NCBI RefSeq assembly: GCF_001625575.1
Contig: NZ_AUXV01000007.1
Location: 248,001-312,000 of the forward strand
Source: Pseudoalteromonas luteoviolacea S2607
GTDB lineage: Bacteria; Pseudomonadota; Gammaproteobacteria; Enterobacterales; Alteromonadaceae
Direction of reading: 5' to 3'
DNA length: 64,000 bases
Shown here: in pieces, positions 24,539 to 33,267 of the stretch
How the letters are laid out: each line of letters opens with the position of its first letter
Position numbering within the stretch: position 1 is the first letter of the stretch
The notes under the pieces: model-generated
The model's database searches: none
What the model was told of the DNA's origin: nothing
What the model saw: only the letters and a program-made list of their open reading frames with translations
Position numbers and translations under genes: made by a program

Positions 24539-27500
24539 TTAGTTACACTTTAATAATTCAATATAATGTTCAAACTTATTTTTGGCTTTTTGCCATTTAA
24601 TACTCGCATTTGCTTTTAAGTAATTTTCTGAAAGTGTTTTCCCTTGAGTAAAATAGTTACACGCACTCTCTGTCTCTCCTAATTCAGAAGCAACGTAACC
24701 AAGATTAAAGAGCTTTTTTCGATAACTTATTTGATATGCTTGATTAGTTGGGCGTTTTTGGGTTAACGCCAAAGCAATTGAGCGGGCCTCTTCGAGGTGA
24801 GACTGCGCGGCTTTTTTGTCACCTAAATCATATAGGTGAGAAGCAACTTTGGAATGAACACCTTGCAATAAACTGGCAAAGTCTAAGTTATCTGCGTCTT
24901 GTGCAGCCAAGCGCTCGGCCGCTTGCAGTGCTTTTTCATAGTAAAGTGTACTTTGCTCTGGTTGCGCAGATTCTTCGAAGTAATCGGCATAGGCCGTGTA
25001 GAGTTCAATACTATGCCCTTGCCAGTCTGTGTTATTTTCATTGAGTTGTCGTAACTTTCTAGCAATATCAAGGCCGATTAAGAAATGCTCTTGTGCCTCA
25101 ATTAAGTAGCCTTGTGATAGCTTGTTTTTTCCTAAGCGACTTGCTAGCAAAAGCTGCGCAACTTGCACGTAAATGTTGTCAGGATCTTTAATTGAGTACA
25201 TGCGTGCAAGGTCATCTGCTTGCTGATAGTACTGTAATGCCTGTGTTCTGCTGGTACTGTACTCAGCGAGGTTGATGTAGGTACGCAGTAGATTGTATTG
25301 TGACACCAGATGGTTGGGGTCATTGCTCAGTTGTTTCTCAAGTATCGTTTTTGCTTGCAATAGTAAGTCGCTCGACTTTTGTTGTGAAGACGAAGCCTTA
25401 GCCAGTTCTCTAAATACGTTTATTCTTAGTACATTGTAAGCTTGTTCGAGTTGTTGAGAAGGGACAATGCTATTTAATATTTGCAGTGTTTGATTGAGCT
25501 TTTCAGATGCAAAAGTGATGTTTCCTGCATCGAGCGCAATAGAGGCTATCTGCGATGTAGCCCTTGCTTTAGTAAGCGTCAGAGACTCATCCTCTTGCAT
25601 GTTTTCAATGAGCGAAAGTGCCCGTTGAAAATAGGACCTTGCTTCATCAGCTCTGCCTTGCTTAAGCAGTAATGCGCCAAGTTCATACTTAAAAGCGACA
25701 ATGAGCTGTTGCTCTTTTGAGCCCTTGTTTGCTATGGATGTTAGGCGGTTTTCCAAAGCGCTTAGAGTATCAATTACTTCGTCAATATGTGTCGAGTCAT
25801 CTTGACGTAGTATTTTAATTTTAATGAGTAGTAGCCTGAGCTTATCTATTTCATCCAGCGGAATATCATCGACACTGTTTACTAACTTGGACAAGTGGGT
25901 ATTTAAATATTTGCGTTGAAAAGTGGGTAGATACTGCTCGAGTATTGGCTCTATAGAGTCAATATTGATAAGCACATTATCTTTTAGGTGCATTAGAGCC
26001 TGTGCTGTTTTGGCTTGTTCATTTTCTATCTGTTGTTTTTGGAAATAGGAATATGTTGCTGTGCCCAACGCGCAAATAAACAATAAGCTGGTAGTAAACA
26101 ATCTACGCTGCTGGGTTTTGTTTTGTAGTTCAAGAGAAGCTTGGTAATGACTTTGCGATGTGATTATATAGTTTTTTACCGACTCCAAAGCTACCGTGCC
26201 GGGTTGACTAAGGTACTTCGTTCCGTCTGTAAGTTCATGTTTAGTTAATGCAAAGTGATATTGCTCTTGAGGTTGTCCCGCAAAGTTTTTCCATTGCTTA
26301 TACTTGGTTTCAACACCATGAAACCATTGCAGGTATTCTTTTCTTGCCGTGAGCCAAATATAAAATCTGGGCCATATTTGCTGATCCAGAGAGAGGTTAT
26401 CAGCAATGGTGATCAGGCAGTCGTGCGTTAGCTTCACATAGGGAGGCAATTTTTGAGCCTGATGACGAATAATAAGTTGCTTTTCTATCAGTGCATTCAC
26501 TAGCCCTAACAGCTCTGGGTTTTGTTGCTCCAGCGCAATAAAGTCGACATGGCGCGCGTAGCAAGTTCCATTGATATTTACACCAACAAACAGCTCAAAG
26601 AATTGCTCTGTCAGCGGCTCAAATTGTCCGAGTATATGTTCAGCCTGCTGATAAATAACACCAGTGAGTTTATTGAGCTGATTGTATTGTGCATAAGAGA
26701 GTATTTTGGGCTGCTCACTGGTAATCGCAAGCGCGTGCATTTGTGCCAGCAAATACTCTACAGCCGGCAGCGCATGAGATAGCTTCAACGCTTCAGTCTG
26801 AATTGTTTGCGCTAGGCCTTCTTCTAAAATAATACCTAAAGCAAGCGCTTGGTTGTTGATGATTTTCAACCAATCTTCGGCAGACAAACTGTGCGGAACG
26901 TAAAAGTCTCTGCCCACCATATCTGTTTGGTGTAAGTACTCACTTCTAATGCTGGTTATTACTTTTAATGGCGTGTGCTCTCCAAGTAATGCTAAACTCT
27001 GGAGCAGTCGATTGTGAGGTTCCAATTCGTAGATTTCTTCAAACTGATCTAAGAACCACACGTACGTTGTTTTGTGTGCGTTTAAGTGATGAGATAGCTC
27101 ATCTAGGTAGGTTGTATTTAAATTTAATAACTCACCAACAAACAAGTCTATGTCGACTGCCATTGTTTGCAGTATGGTTGAAAAGCCAGCTTCATGGGAG
27201 TTAATAAAATGGGTTAATAGGGCGCGACTGTCCGTAAACTGTTTTGGTAACCCAATTTCCCATTTGAGATCACCGATTTGCTTAGTTAACTCTGGCAATA
27301 ACCCAGCCTTAATGAGGCTGGATTTGCCACTTCCTGAAACACCATGAACCTTTATCAGAGTCGGGTTTTCATTAAATAAGTTAACCAATTTAGTGGTTAA
27401 TTCTTCCCGTCCAAAAAAGTAATAAGCATCGTGAGGGTCAAAGCTGCATAAACCTTTAAAAGTCAGGGTACTATTGTGTTGCTCCCCGTCAAAATCCTCA

Positions 27501-28099
27501 CCGAGTATATGAAAAAGTGCTTGGTTTATATGCTCAATAGCACAAAGTTTACCGCCAATCGCCACAACTCGTTCAATCAGTTCGGGGTCTATGTCCTGAT
27601 GATTCGCCTGTGGGTAAAAAATGCTAAAAGCGCCGCTGTGACGATTTTCCATCGCATACAGGGCCCCTCTTATTTTATTGTTGATGTGCCCGATACTATG
27701 CACATTACCACTAGGAGATACTTCTCCTGTTGCAAATAAGGTCTCGGCTAAATGAATATGCTTATTTAGATGACTGCGGTAGGCTAGATAGCACCCAAGG
27801 GCATACCCAAGGCCAATACTTGTGCTATCTTGCTGTAAGTTAATGGTTTCTTTATTACTTGCTGTAAGCTTGAGCTCGATGAAAAACTGATTTTGCTGTC
27901 TGTCGAGAGGGTTTAAGGACATGAATGCAGCTTCTGCCGCCATAGTGAAGTAGTTATTCTGCTCCTTAAATTTATAGCCCAGTGCAAGCACCAAATCATT
28001 GGCAAATTTTACTTTGACCTTTTGTTGATCTTTTGGCTTTATAAATCTGAATTCTGGGCTATACGTATAGCGTTTGTCAGACAAAAGAATATGTATCAT
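24539..28099 (-). CDS. Lon-protease-like / nSTAND ATPase / transmembrane / TPR protein
   Basis: A 1186-residue fusion. Residues about 70-200 resemble the Lon (S16) proteolytic domain: ADSTSIGLGYALGCYL in place of DGPSAG, then ATGEVSPSGNVHSIGHINNK and FYPQANHQDI. S94 fits the nucleophile, but the catalytic Lys position is N140. Residues 228-570 form an nSTAND1-type ATPase: FFGREEL, Walker A GVSGSGKSSLIKAGLLPEL (K259), Walker B VWFLDQFEEIYE (D351), SIRSEYL, and VKLTHDCLI near 555. A single membrane helix lies at 667-686 (LFTTSLLFICALGTATYSYF). From 690 to the end come TPR-like helical repeats (QGRADEARSYFQRAL, PEQSTLYYEKALQAAERLA, LGDKKAAQSHLEEARSIA). nSTAND proteins are sensor-switches in defence and programmed-death systems. 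The sigma-like and unknown genes follow. Confidence 0.85.
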   Translation of the reverse strand: MIHILLSDKRYTYSPEFRFIKPKDQQKVKVKFANDLVLALGYKFKEQNNYFTMAAEAAFMSLNPLDRQQNQFFIELKLTASNKETINLQQDSTSIGLGYALGCYLAYRSHLNKHIHLAETLFATGEVSPSGNVHSIGHINNKIRGALYAMENRHSGAFSIFYPQANHQDIDPELIERVVAIGGKLCAIEHINQALFHILGEDFDGEQHNSTLTFKGLCSFDPHDAYYFFGREELTTKLVNLFNENPTLIKVHGVSGSGKSSLIKAGLLPELTKQIGDLKWEIGLPKQFTDSRALLTHFINSHEAGFSTILQTMAVDIDLFVGELLNLNTTYLDELSHHLNAHKTTYVWFLDQFEEIYELEPHNRLLQSLALLGEHTPLKVITSIRSEYLHQTDMVGRDFYVPHSLSAEDWLKIINNQALALGIILEEGLAQTIQTEALKLSHALPAVEYLLAQMHALAITSEQPKILSYAQYNQLNKLTGVIYQQAEHILGQFEPLTEQFFELFVGVNINGTCYARHVDFIALEQQNPELLGLVNALIEKQLIIRHQAQKLPPYVKLTHDCLITIADNLSLDQQIWPRFYIWLTARKEYLQWFHGVETKYKQWKNFAGQPQEQYHFALTKHELTDGTKYLSQPGTVALESVKNYIITSQSHYQASLELQNKTQQRRLFTTSLLFICALGTATYSYFQKQQIENEQAKTAQALMHLKDNVLINIDSIEPILEQYLPTFQRKYLNTHLSKLVNSVDDIPLDEIDKLRLLLIKIKILRQDDSTHIDEVIDTLSALENRLTSIANKGSKEQQLIVAFKYELGALLLKQGRADEARSYFQRALSLIENMQEDESLTLTKARATSQIASIALDAGNITFASEKLNQTLQILNSIVPSQQLEQAYNVLRINVFRELAKASSSQQKSSDLLLQAKTILEKQLSNDPNHLVSQYNLLRTYINLAEYSTSRTQALQYYQQADDLARMYSIKDPDNIYVQVAQLLLASRLGKNKLSQGYLIEAQEHFLIGLDIARKLRQLNENNTDWQGHSIELYTAYADYFEESAQPEQSTLYYEKALQAAERLAAQDADNLDFASLLQGVHSKVASHLYDLGDKKAAQSHLEEARSIALALTQKRPTNQAYQISYRKKLFNLGYVASELGETESACNYFTQGKTLSENYLKANASIKWQKAKNKFEHYIELLKCN

Positions 28100-28860
28100 T
28101 TCTTGCTCTTATCAATTAATGCTGCACTTGGTATGTGCACCTATTCTACTCTTTGTGTTCAACCATCGAACCGCAGCATAGTGTTTTTACCGCTCACTCC
28201 TTATTACAACGTCAATTCGAGATAAAAAATAACATTTGCGATGAAAAAATTAAAATTAGCAAGCGTTATTGCTTCGTATGAATATTATTCAAGTTTGTGG
28301 GACTTTAATGTTTTCTTTAAGCACCTTTTTAGCAAAGTGCATGATAAGACTTGATTTTTAAATTCCCTACTATGAATTATTTTATAAATCTACCTTTTTT
28401 TAAATTTAATGTATTAAGTTGAGATTGATTTGTTATTTTTTAATCAATTTTTCGTTTGTTAGTATAAAGAACCTGCTTTTCTCTGCTGAGTTTTGAGCTG
28501 GACAGTACGGTTCGGTGAAATTGAAACGTGAGTAAGCAGATAGCGTTATCTGTCTTTAGTTCAAGTATGTGAAGAATTAGATTTCCGTTTATGGCGTATT
28601 ATGCAATTATTAGGTGTGCCAATTGGAGTTACTTTTAAGTATTAAACAGTGTGATTGAGCTGTTAGGTTGGTGCGAGTAAAAGTAATGATTATGGCGGTA
28701 ACAATAGCTCATAAGAATAAAAGTAAAAGCATAATAAACGCGTAAGTAACGTTAACAAGTGGCTTTAACAGATAAATAATCGCAGTGCTTATAAATAAGA
28801 AAATACAAAAAATTTAAAATAATAATCAGAAGTAGAAACATCGCTTTGTTAGGAGGGGAT
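28100..28860. other. Long AT-rich intergenic region between divergent nSTAND and peptidase genes
   Basis: About 760 bases with no supported gene. It must hold both divergent promoters. A frame at 28540-28643 encodes an aromatic-rich stretch without a start or ribosome binding site, and may be a gene remnant. GGACAGTACG at 28501-28510 recurs at 39371-39379, in the repeat cluster before the exporter operon. Confidence 0.5.
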
Positions 28861-30741
28861 ATGGTCTGTTCGAAGAAAAGTCTATTAATTGCAGGTATAG
28901 CAACAGGGCTGAGTATTTTGCCAGCTGCGCATGCTCAAGGGGGAGGCAATTCTTACTTGGTGGAATACGCTCAAGGGCAGTTATCACCCAATGTGCTCAG
29001 TTCTTTGAAAGTCATTGGACGTAACGGTAACAACTATATTGCGCAAGGTTATCTATCCGCTCAGCAGGTGGCTGGGCTGGAACACGTAAATGGCGTCATA
29101 CTGGAACCTGACTATGGCCTGTCGTTGAGTAACAATTCACTCGACTATCTTCAAAATAGCTCACACAGTCTAGACACGCTTAACAACAGCGAACTTGAAC
29201 CCTATTGGCTAAGAGCAACAGGTATTAATAGTTTACCCATAGCATTGAACGAAATTCCAGTGTGTATTATCGACTCTGGGGTTGACAGCGCACATCCAGA
29301 TTTACCCAACAATATAAATGGTTATCACAGCGTATATGCTGGATTTTGGAATCAGGATGCATTGAGTCATGGCACGCATATGGCGGGGATCATTGCAGCT
29401 CAAGGCAATGGAATTGGCGTTAAAGGGGCGCTCAGTGAAGGGGTTGCCAAACTACAAGTACACAAGCTTATTAGAACCGCACATGGTAAAAACTCTTCAA
29501 TTTCTGGTGGTAGTTTAATTGAAGCTATAGAAGTTTGTGCTAACTCTGGTGCTAAAGTTATCAATATGTCGTTAAGTGGGGATCAATTCTCGCCAATGAC
29601 AATGGCTGTGATTGACCGCTTAACATACGATAGGGGCGTGATATTTGTCGCGGCTGCGGGTAACCATGGCTCACAGCTCAAAAAGTTAAGTGGATTACAT
29701 AATGATTCACTGCACTATCCTGCGTCATATCACAACGTATTATCTATCGGTGCACTTGACACTAACGGTGTGGCGGCGTCCTTCTCTCCAGCTAATGGCG
29801 AAATTGATTTAGTCGCGCCAGGCAGTAAAATCATTTCTACAGCTAATCGCAGCCACTTTGCTGTGCAGCAAGTCGGTGTTCAGCAAGGCAGCGGAGCTGA
29901 AGAGTTGATTAACTATACGCAAATTGATGTGGGTGTTAACAGCCACTCTATGCAAGCAACCTTACCTGCGCAATGCATATACTCTTTGACTACAGAAGAT
30001 GTTGAGCAGCAAATTGCTGAGCGCACGCTTTCTTACAATACCAGAGTTGCACTAAGTAATGCACAAAGTAGTTGTAAAGCGGCAAATGGTAAAGTTTTAG
30101 TGATTGATTATCCGCAAAATACTTCTGGCTCCGTTAAGGGGTTAGACTATTACACAGAGTTTCCGACGTTACTTGTTCATCAATGGCCTGTTGTAGGTGA
30201 TACCTCAAATATCACGCTGAATATAAGCAGCTTCCATAGCAATTATGTTGTAGGTGCAGGGACTTCACAGGCGACAGCTATTATCTCCGGCGGTATAGCA
30301 AGATTGTGGTCTCAAAATCCACAATGGAGTAATACAGACATCATTAATGCGATTAAAGAGACGAGTTACGATTTAGGCTCTTCTGGACATGACAATGTTT
30401 ATGGATATGGCTTGCCTAATTTCGCAAAGGCACTTTCGTATTTACATGCCGGGCGCACACCTGACTGCCCGCAAGAGTGGTATCAAAACAAGCCCTATTC
30501 TGGGGGCGAAAAAGTAACCTATAACGGCATAGTGTACACAGCTCATTACTGGAATAAGAATTTAAGTCCATCAGCGGCGCCATCGATGTGGGAAGCCCAA
30601 GGGGCATGTGATATGAACAACGCCTCGCAATCACAGCCTACGGATGGTGGGTATAGCACTTTAGACTTTTCAGGGTTAGAGGAAGAAGAAGTCAGCTACA
30701 GCTGTGAAGGGCTTAGTTTAATGTGTGGTGGCGGAAGGTAA
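28861..30741 (+). CDS. Secreted subtilisin-like (S8) serine peptidase with CBM5/12 chitin-binding tail
   Basis: A 626-residue secreted protease starting at ATG 28861 after a perfect AGGAGGGG; the in-frame TTG at 28846 is unlikely. A signal peptide (residues 1-25, IATGLSILPAAHA) precedes a short I9-like propeptide region. The triad is D138 (CIIDSGVD), H170 (LSHGTHMAG) and S469 (GAGTSQATA). Between H and S lies an insertion of about 120 residues with three cysteines, like the PA-type insert in large marine subtilases. Residues about 533-582 are a CBM5/12 chitin-binding module (CPQEWYQNKPYSGGEKVTYNGIVYTA), ending in an acidic tail. It probably digests proteins on chitinous surfaces. It is divergent from the nSTAND gene. 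Confidence 0.92.
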   Translation: MVCSKKSLLIAGIATGLSILPAAHAQGGGNSYLVEYAQGQLSPNVLSSLKVIGRNGNNYIAQGYLSAQQVAGLEHVNGVILEPDYGLSLSNNSLDYLQNSSHSLDTLNNSELEPYWLRATGINSLPIALNEIPVCIIDSGVDSAHPDLPNNINGYHSVYAGFWNQDALSHGTHMAGIIAAQGNGIGVKGALSEGVAKLQVHKLIRTAHGKNSSISGGSLIEAIEVCANSGAKVINMSLSGDQFSPMTMAVIDRLTYDRGVIFVAAAGNHGSQLKKLSGLHNDSLHYPASYHNVLSIGALDTNGVAASFSPANGEIDLVAPGSKIISTANRSHFAVQQVGVQQGSGAEELINYTQIDVGVNSHSMQATLPAQCIYSLTTEDVEQQIAERTLSYNTRVALSNAQSSCKAANGKVLVIDYPQNTSGSVKGLDYYTEFPTLLVHQWPVVGDTSNITLNISSFHSNYVVGAGTSQATAIISGGIARLWSQNPQWSNTDIINAIKETSYDLGSSGHDNVYGYGLPNFAKALSYLHAGRTPDCPQEWYQNKPYSGGEKVTYNGIVYTAHYWNKNLSPSAAPSMWEAQGACDMNNASQSQPTDGGYSTLDFSGLEEEEVSYSCEGLSLMCGGGR

Positions 30742-30755
30742 CCGCAATACAATTA

Positions 30756-30788
30756 GCTCAGTAGGGGCCGAAGTTGCCCTTACTGAGC
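30756..30788. terminator. Bidirectional terminator between peptidase and lipoprotein genes
   Basis: GCTCAGTAGGGGC and GCCCTTACTGAGC form a 13-bp stem with one G-T wobble and a 7-base loop, between convergent genes. T runs are weak. Confidence 0.7.
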
Positions 30789-30801
30789 AATCGAGTTGCG
30801 T

Positions 30802-31899
30802 TTAGCTACCCTCTAACAGCCAGACATAGACGTTAGGAAACCCATCTTTATAATTGATTTGGATATCAAGTAGGCTGCCATTTACAGTCTGTGCGATGGT
30901 ATAATAGGTATTGTTTAAAAAGTAGCGGCCCTCATTTTGTACCAACGTAGTATCTGAAGAGATTTCTATACCTTTTATTTTTGCAAGCTCAACTAGGGCA
31001 TCTCGGATAGCGAATTTGATGGCGCTACTTAAGAGGTTATCAGGCGCTATCGTGCCATCTTCACCAAAGTTCCCTAAAACAATACTTCTTCCTTCAAACT
31101 CTTGTCTTTCGCGCCAGTTAATAGGGGTTGAAAGAGGTACTTCTTGTTGTGTAGGGAGGCTGTAGTTAGCAAATAGCGTTGCGCCGTATGTACAGCTGTT
31201 AGTCATGAGTATCGGCTGCTCTATTTTCTGTGCGGAAACGTCGCCCTGACGAGATAGGTTTAAAGCGTATTTGGATTGAGATTGCGCATCAGATGCATAG
31301 CTTTCGCGTAATTGCTCTTTAACGTTTACTCTCGCTTGACTCAGATAGCCTGCAAGAATTTTGGCATTTTGCGCACTCATGGGAATTTGTTGGTGTGCAA
31401 ATGCGGTGTAATAACTTACACCAATGACACTATTATGATTATTCTGGCATAACCATGATGGTTGGCACTGAGAAAAATCACACTCAACAGATTGGCATTG
31501 TTTATTGGTTGTGAGCGCTGACGTACTCGCATAGCTGTAGAGTGTATCTGCTGTTATATGAGGGTCCGAAAAATAGACTACCTGCCCATTTTCTAAGGAA
31601 ATACTCTTTGAGTCATGCGTGACTTTACTCAATTCAATATCGATTTCAGAGATTGCATAGTGCTCTAGCAATCTCACTAAAGCGCGCTTGCGGCTCGCAA
31701 TTAAAGAGCCATTTTGAGTTGCGCTGAATGGTGCGGCTGTACCAATGAATCCGACTTGGTTGGATTGCACGGGTGCTTGCAGCCAGCAAGGTGCTTCCAC
31801 TGAGGAAGTTGGCTCTTTTTCAACAATAGATGTTATTTGGCAGCCTACAAGAGTAATAGGGTACAGACATGTAAATGCAAAGCGATATAAAGAGGTCAT
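30802..31899 (-). CDS. LPP20-like lipoprotein of unknown role
   Basis: A 365-residue lipoprotein. The signal peptide ends in the lipobox ITLVGC with acylated C20. The mature part has PVQSNQVGFIGTAAPFSAT and repeated RKRALVRLLEHYA, which recall LPP20-type lipoproteins, but the rest is unusual: four to six cysteines around CQSVECDFSQCQPSWLCQ and a C-terminal alpha/beta region (AIRDALVELAKIKGIEISSD). It lies immediately downstream of the two-component genes (39 bases after the kinase stop) and may be co-transcribed with them. Its role may be in the exporter system or unrelated; function is not visible. Confidence 0.72.
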   Translation of the reverse strand: MTSLYRFAFTCLYPITLVGCQITSIVEKEPTSSVEAPCWLQAPVQSNQVGFIGTAAPFSATQNGSLIASRKRALVRLLEHYAISEIDIELSKVTHDSKSISLENGQVVYFSDPHITADTLYSYASTSALTTNKQCQSVECDFSQCQPSWLCQNNHNSVIGVSYYTAFAHQQIPMSAQNAKILAGYLSQARVNVKEQLRESYASDAQSQSKYALNLSRQGDVSAQKIEQPILMTNSCTYGATLFANYSLPTQQEVPLSTPINWRERQEFEGRSIVLGNFGEDGTIAPDNLLSSAIKFAIRDALVELAKIKGIEISSDTTLVQNEGRYFLNNTYYTIAQTVNGSLLDIQINYKDGFPNVYVWLLEGS

Positions 31900-31938
31900 G
31901 GGCCATCCTATTGGGCACCTAAAGTCAGATGCAAATCC

Positions 31939-33267
31939 TTAATTGTATTTAGTGTCCTGTAAAGGGATATCAAATTCAACCATTAGCCCCCCTCGTTCTC
32001 TATTCTTTAGCTTTATGAGGCCTTGGTGTGCGCAAATTATTTCGTTGCATAGGCTCAAACCCAAACCAGTGCCATCCGATTTAGTAGAGTAGAAAGGTTG
32101 TAGGGCCTGATGATGATTTCCGTCGATGATCCCTGTGCCTCTGTCAACGACCGCAACTCTTAGACGAGTGTAATCTTTGACTACTTTAACTGCGATCTCT
32201 TGAGGCGGGCTGCCCGACTCATGGGCATTTTTTAGGATATTAATGAGCACCTGCTCCATTTGTGCTATGTCAAAGTATGCGCGTGCAACAGGCAATGAAG
32301 CCAGCATCTCAAAGGGGTACAGCTTGTTTACTTGGTCAAAAAGCGGCGCTAAATCATGGTATGCGAAATTGGGCTTGGGCAGCCTAGCAAAATGCGCATA
32401 TTGCGCAATAAATTCGCTGAGGTGGGTAGTCCGTTGGTCTATGGTTTGCAAAATATCGGGTAATAATTCAAGGTGCTTGTTTTGTTCTACCATCGTTTTG
32501 GCAGAAGTGGTGAGCGAGCTAATAGGCGCAAGAGAATTATTTAACTCGTGACTGATTAAGCGGATTGCATTTTTCCACATATTAATCTCTTCCTGGCTGA
32601 GCTCATGGGAAACGTTTTTAAAGATTAATAGCTGGTGAGGCTTTTGATTTAACGTGACTTGCTTAAAACTTAAATAGTAACTTTGTTTTAGGTCATGTTG
32701 TTCAAAGCTAATTAGGCCAGTTTGTTGCTCAGTGATCGCAACCTGTAAATTAGGGTGTAACTTTTTGATACTTTGGTGCAGCGCCATCCCTTCTAGCTTC
32801 GGGCTTTTTAATAGTTGTGCAGCTTCATTGTTGGAATAGACAATGTGGTGGAAGGTGTCCAGTAAAATAATACCCATAGGTGATGCTTGAACGATACTGT
32901 CTAACAAAATTTCACGTTGATTGGAAGATTGCCGATGTTGTCTTAAACTGCTCGTTAACGTGTTATACATGCGCAGCAGATCTCTTAACTCATAGTTTCG
33001 GTGTTCGGCAATACGGATTGAAAAGTCTTCATCATTAATGCTTTTTAGCCCGTTCGTAAGCGTGTCTATGACGTGTTTATGTTGCCTAAACACGACTTCG
33101 CAATACAAAAATACGAGCGGGACTACCAGCAAAAGTGAACCAGCCGTAGCAACGTAAAATGGTGCGCCCAAAAAGAGTAATCCGGACTGAGTTGCGACCA
33201 AAATAAAAATAGCCACGATGCAAAAGGTTGCCATTTTTCCAGCTAGTGAGTACACCTTAAGTTTCAT
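31939..33267 (-). CDS. Membrane sensor histidine kinase (NtrB-like, PAS)
   Basis: A 442-residue kinase. Two membrane helices (residues about 11-33 and 38-58) come first, then a HAMP-like linker, a PAS domain (SIVQASPMGIILLDTFHHIVYSN) and the dimerisation domain with the phospho-acceptor H240 in LISHELNNSLAPISS. The ATP-binding domain has the N box ILKNAHESG and G boxes DRGTGI and GTGLGLSL. Start at ATG 33267, whose A overlaps the stop of the response regulator (TGATG), so translation is coupled; a TTG one codon earlier is less likely. It is the partner of the NtrC-type regulator just upstream in the operon. Confidence 0.93.
   Translation of the reverse strand: MKLKVYSLAGKMATFCIVAIFILVATQSGLLFLGAPFYVATAGSLLLVVPLVFLYCEVVFRQHKHVIDTLTNGLKSINDEDFSIRIAEHRNYELRDLLRMYNTLTSSLRQHRQSSNQREILLDSIVQASPMGIILLDTFHHIVYSNNEAAQLLKSPKLEGMALHQSIKKLHPNLQVAITEQQTGLISFEQHDLKQSYYLSFKQVTLNQKPHQLLIFKNVSHELSQEEINMWKNAIRLISHELNNSLAPISSLTTSAKTMVEQNKHLELLPDILQTIDQRTTHLSEFIAQYAHFARLPKPNFAYHDLAPLFDQVNKLYPFEMLASLPVARAYFDIAQMEQVLINILKNAHESGSPPQEIAVKVVKDYTRLRVAVVDRGTGIIDGNHHQALQPFYSTKSDGTGLGLSLCNEIICAHQGLIKLKNRERGGLMVEFDIPLQDTKYN

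Noticed and set aside
24211..27739. Plus-strand open frames opposite the nSTAND operon (60-100 residues)
   Set aside because: They are shadows of the long minus-strand genes, with no ribosome sites or family motifs.
28540..28643. Open stretch encoding an aromatic-rich segment (EELDFRLWRIMQLLGV)
   Set aside because: It has an upstream stop, no start codon and no ribosome site; possibly a remnant but not supportable as a gene.
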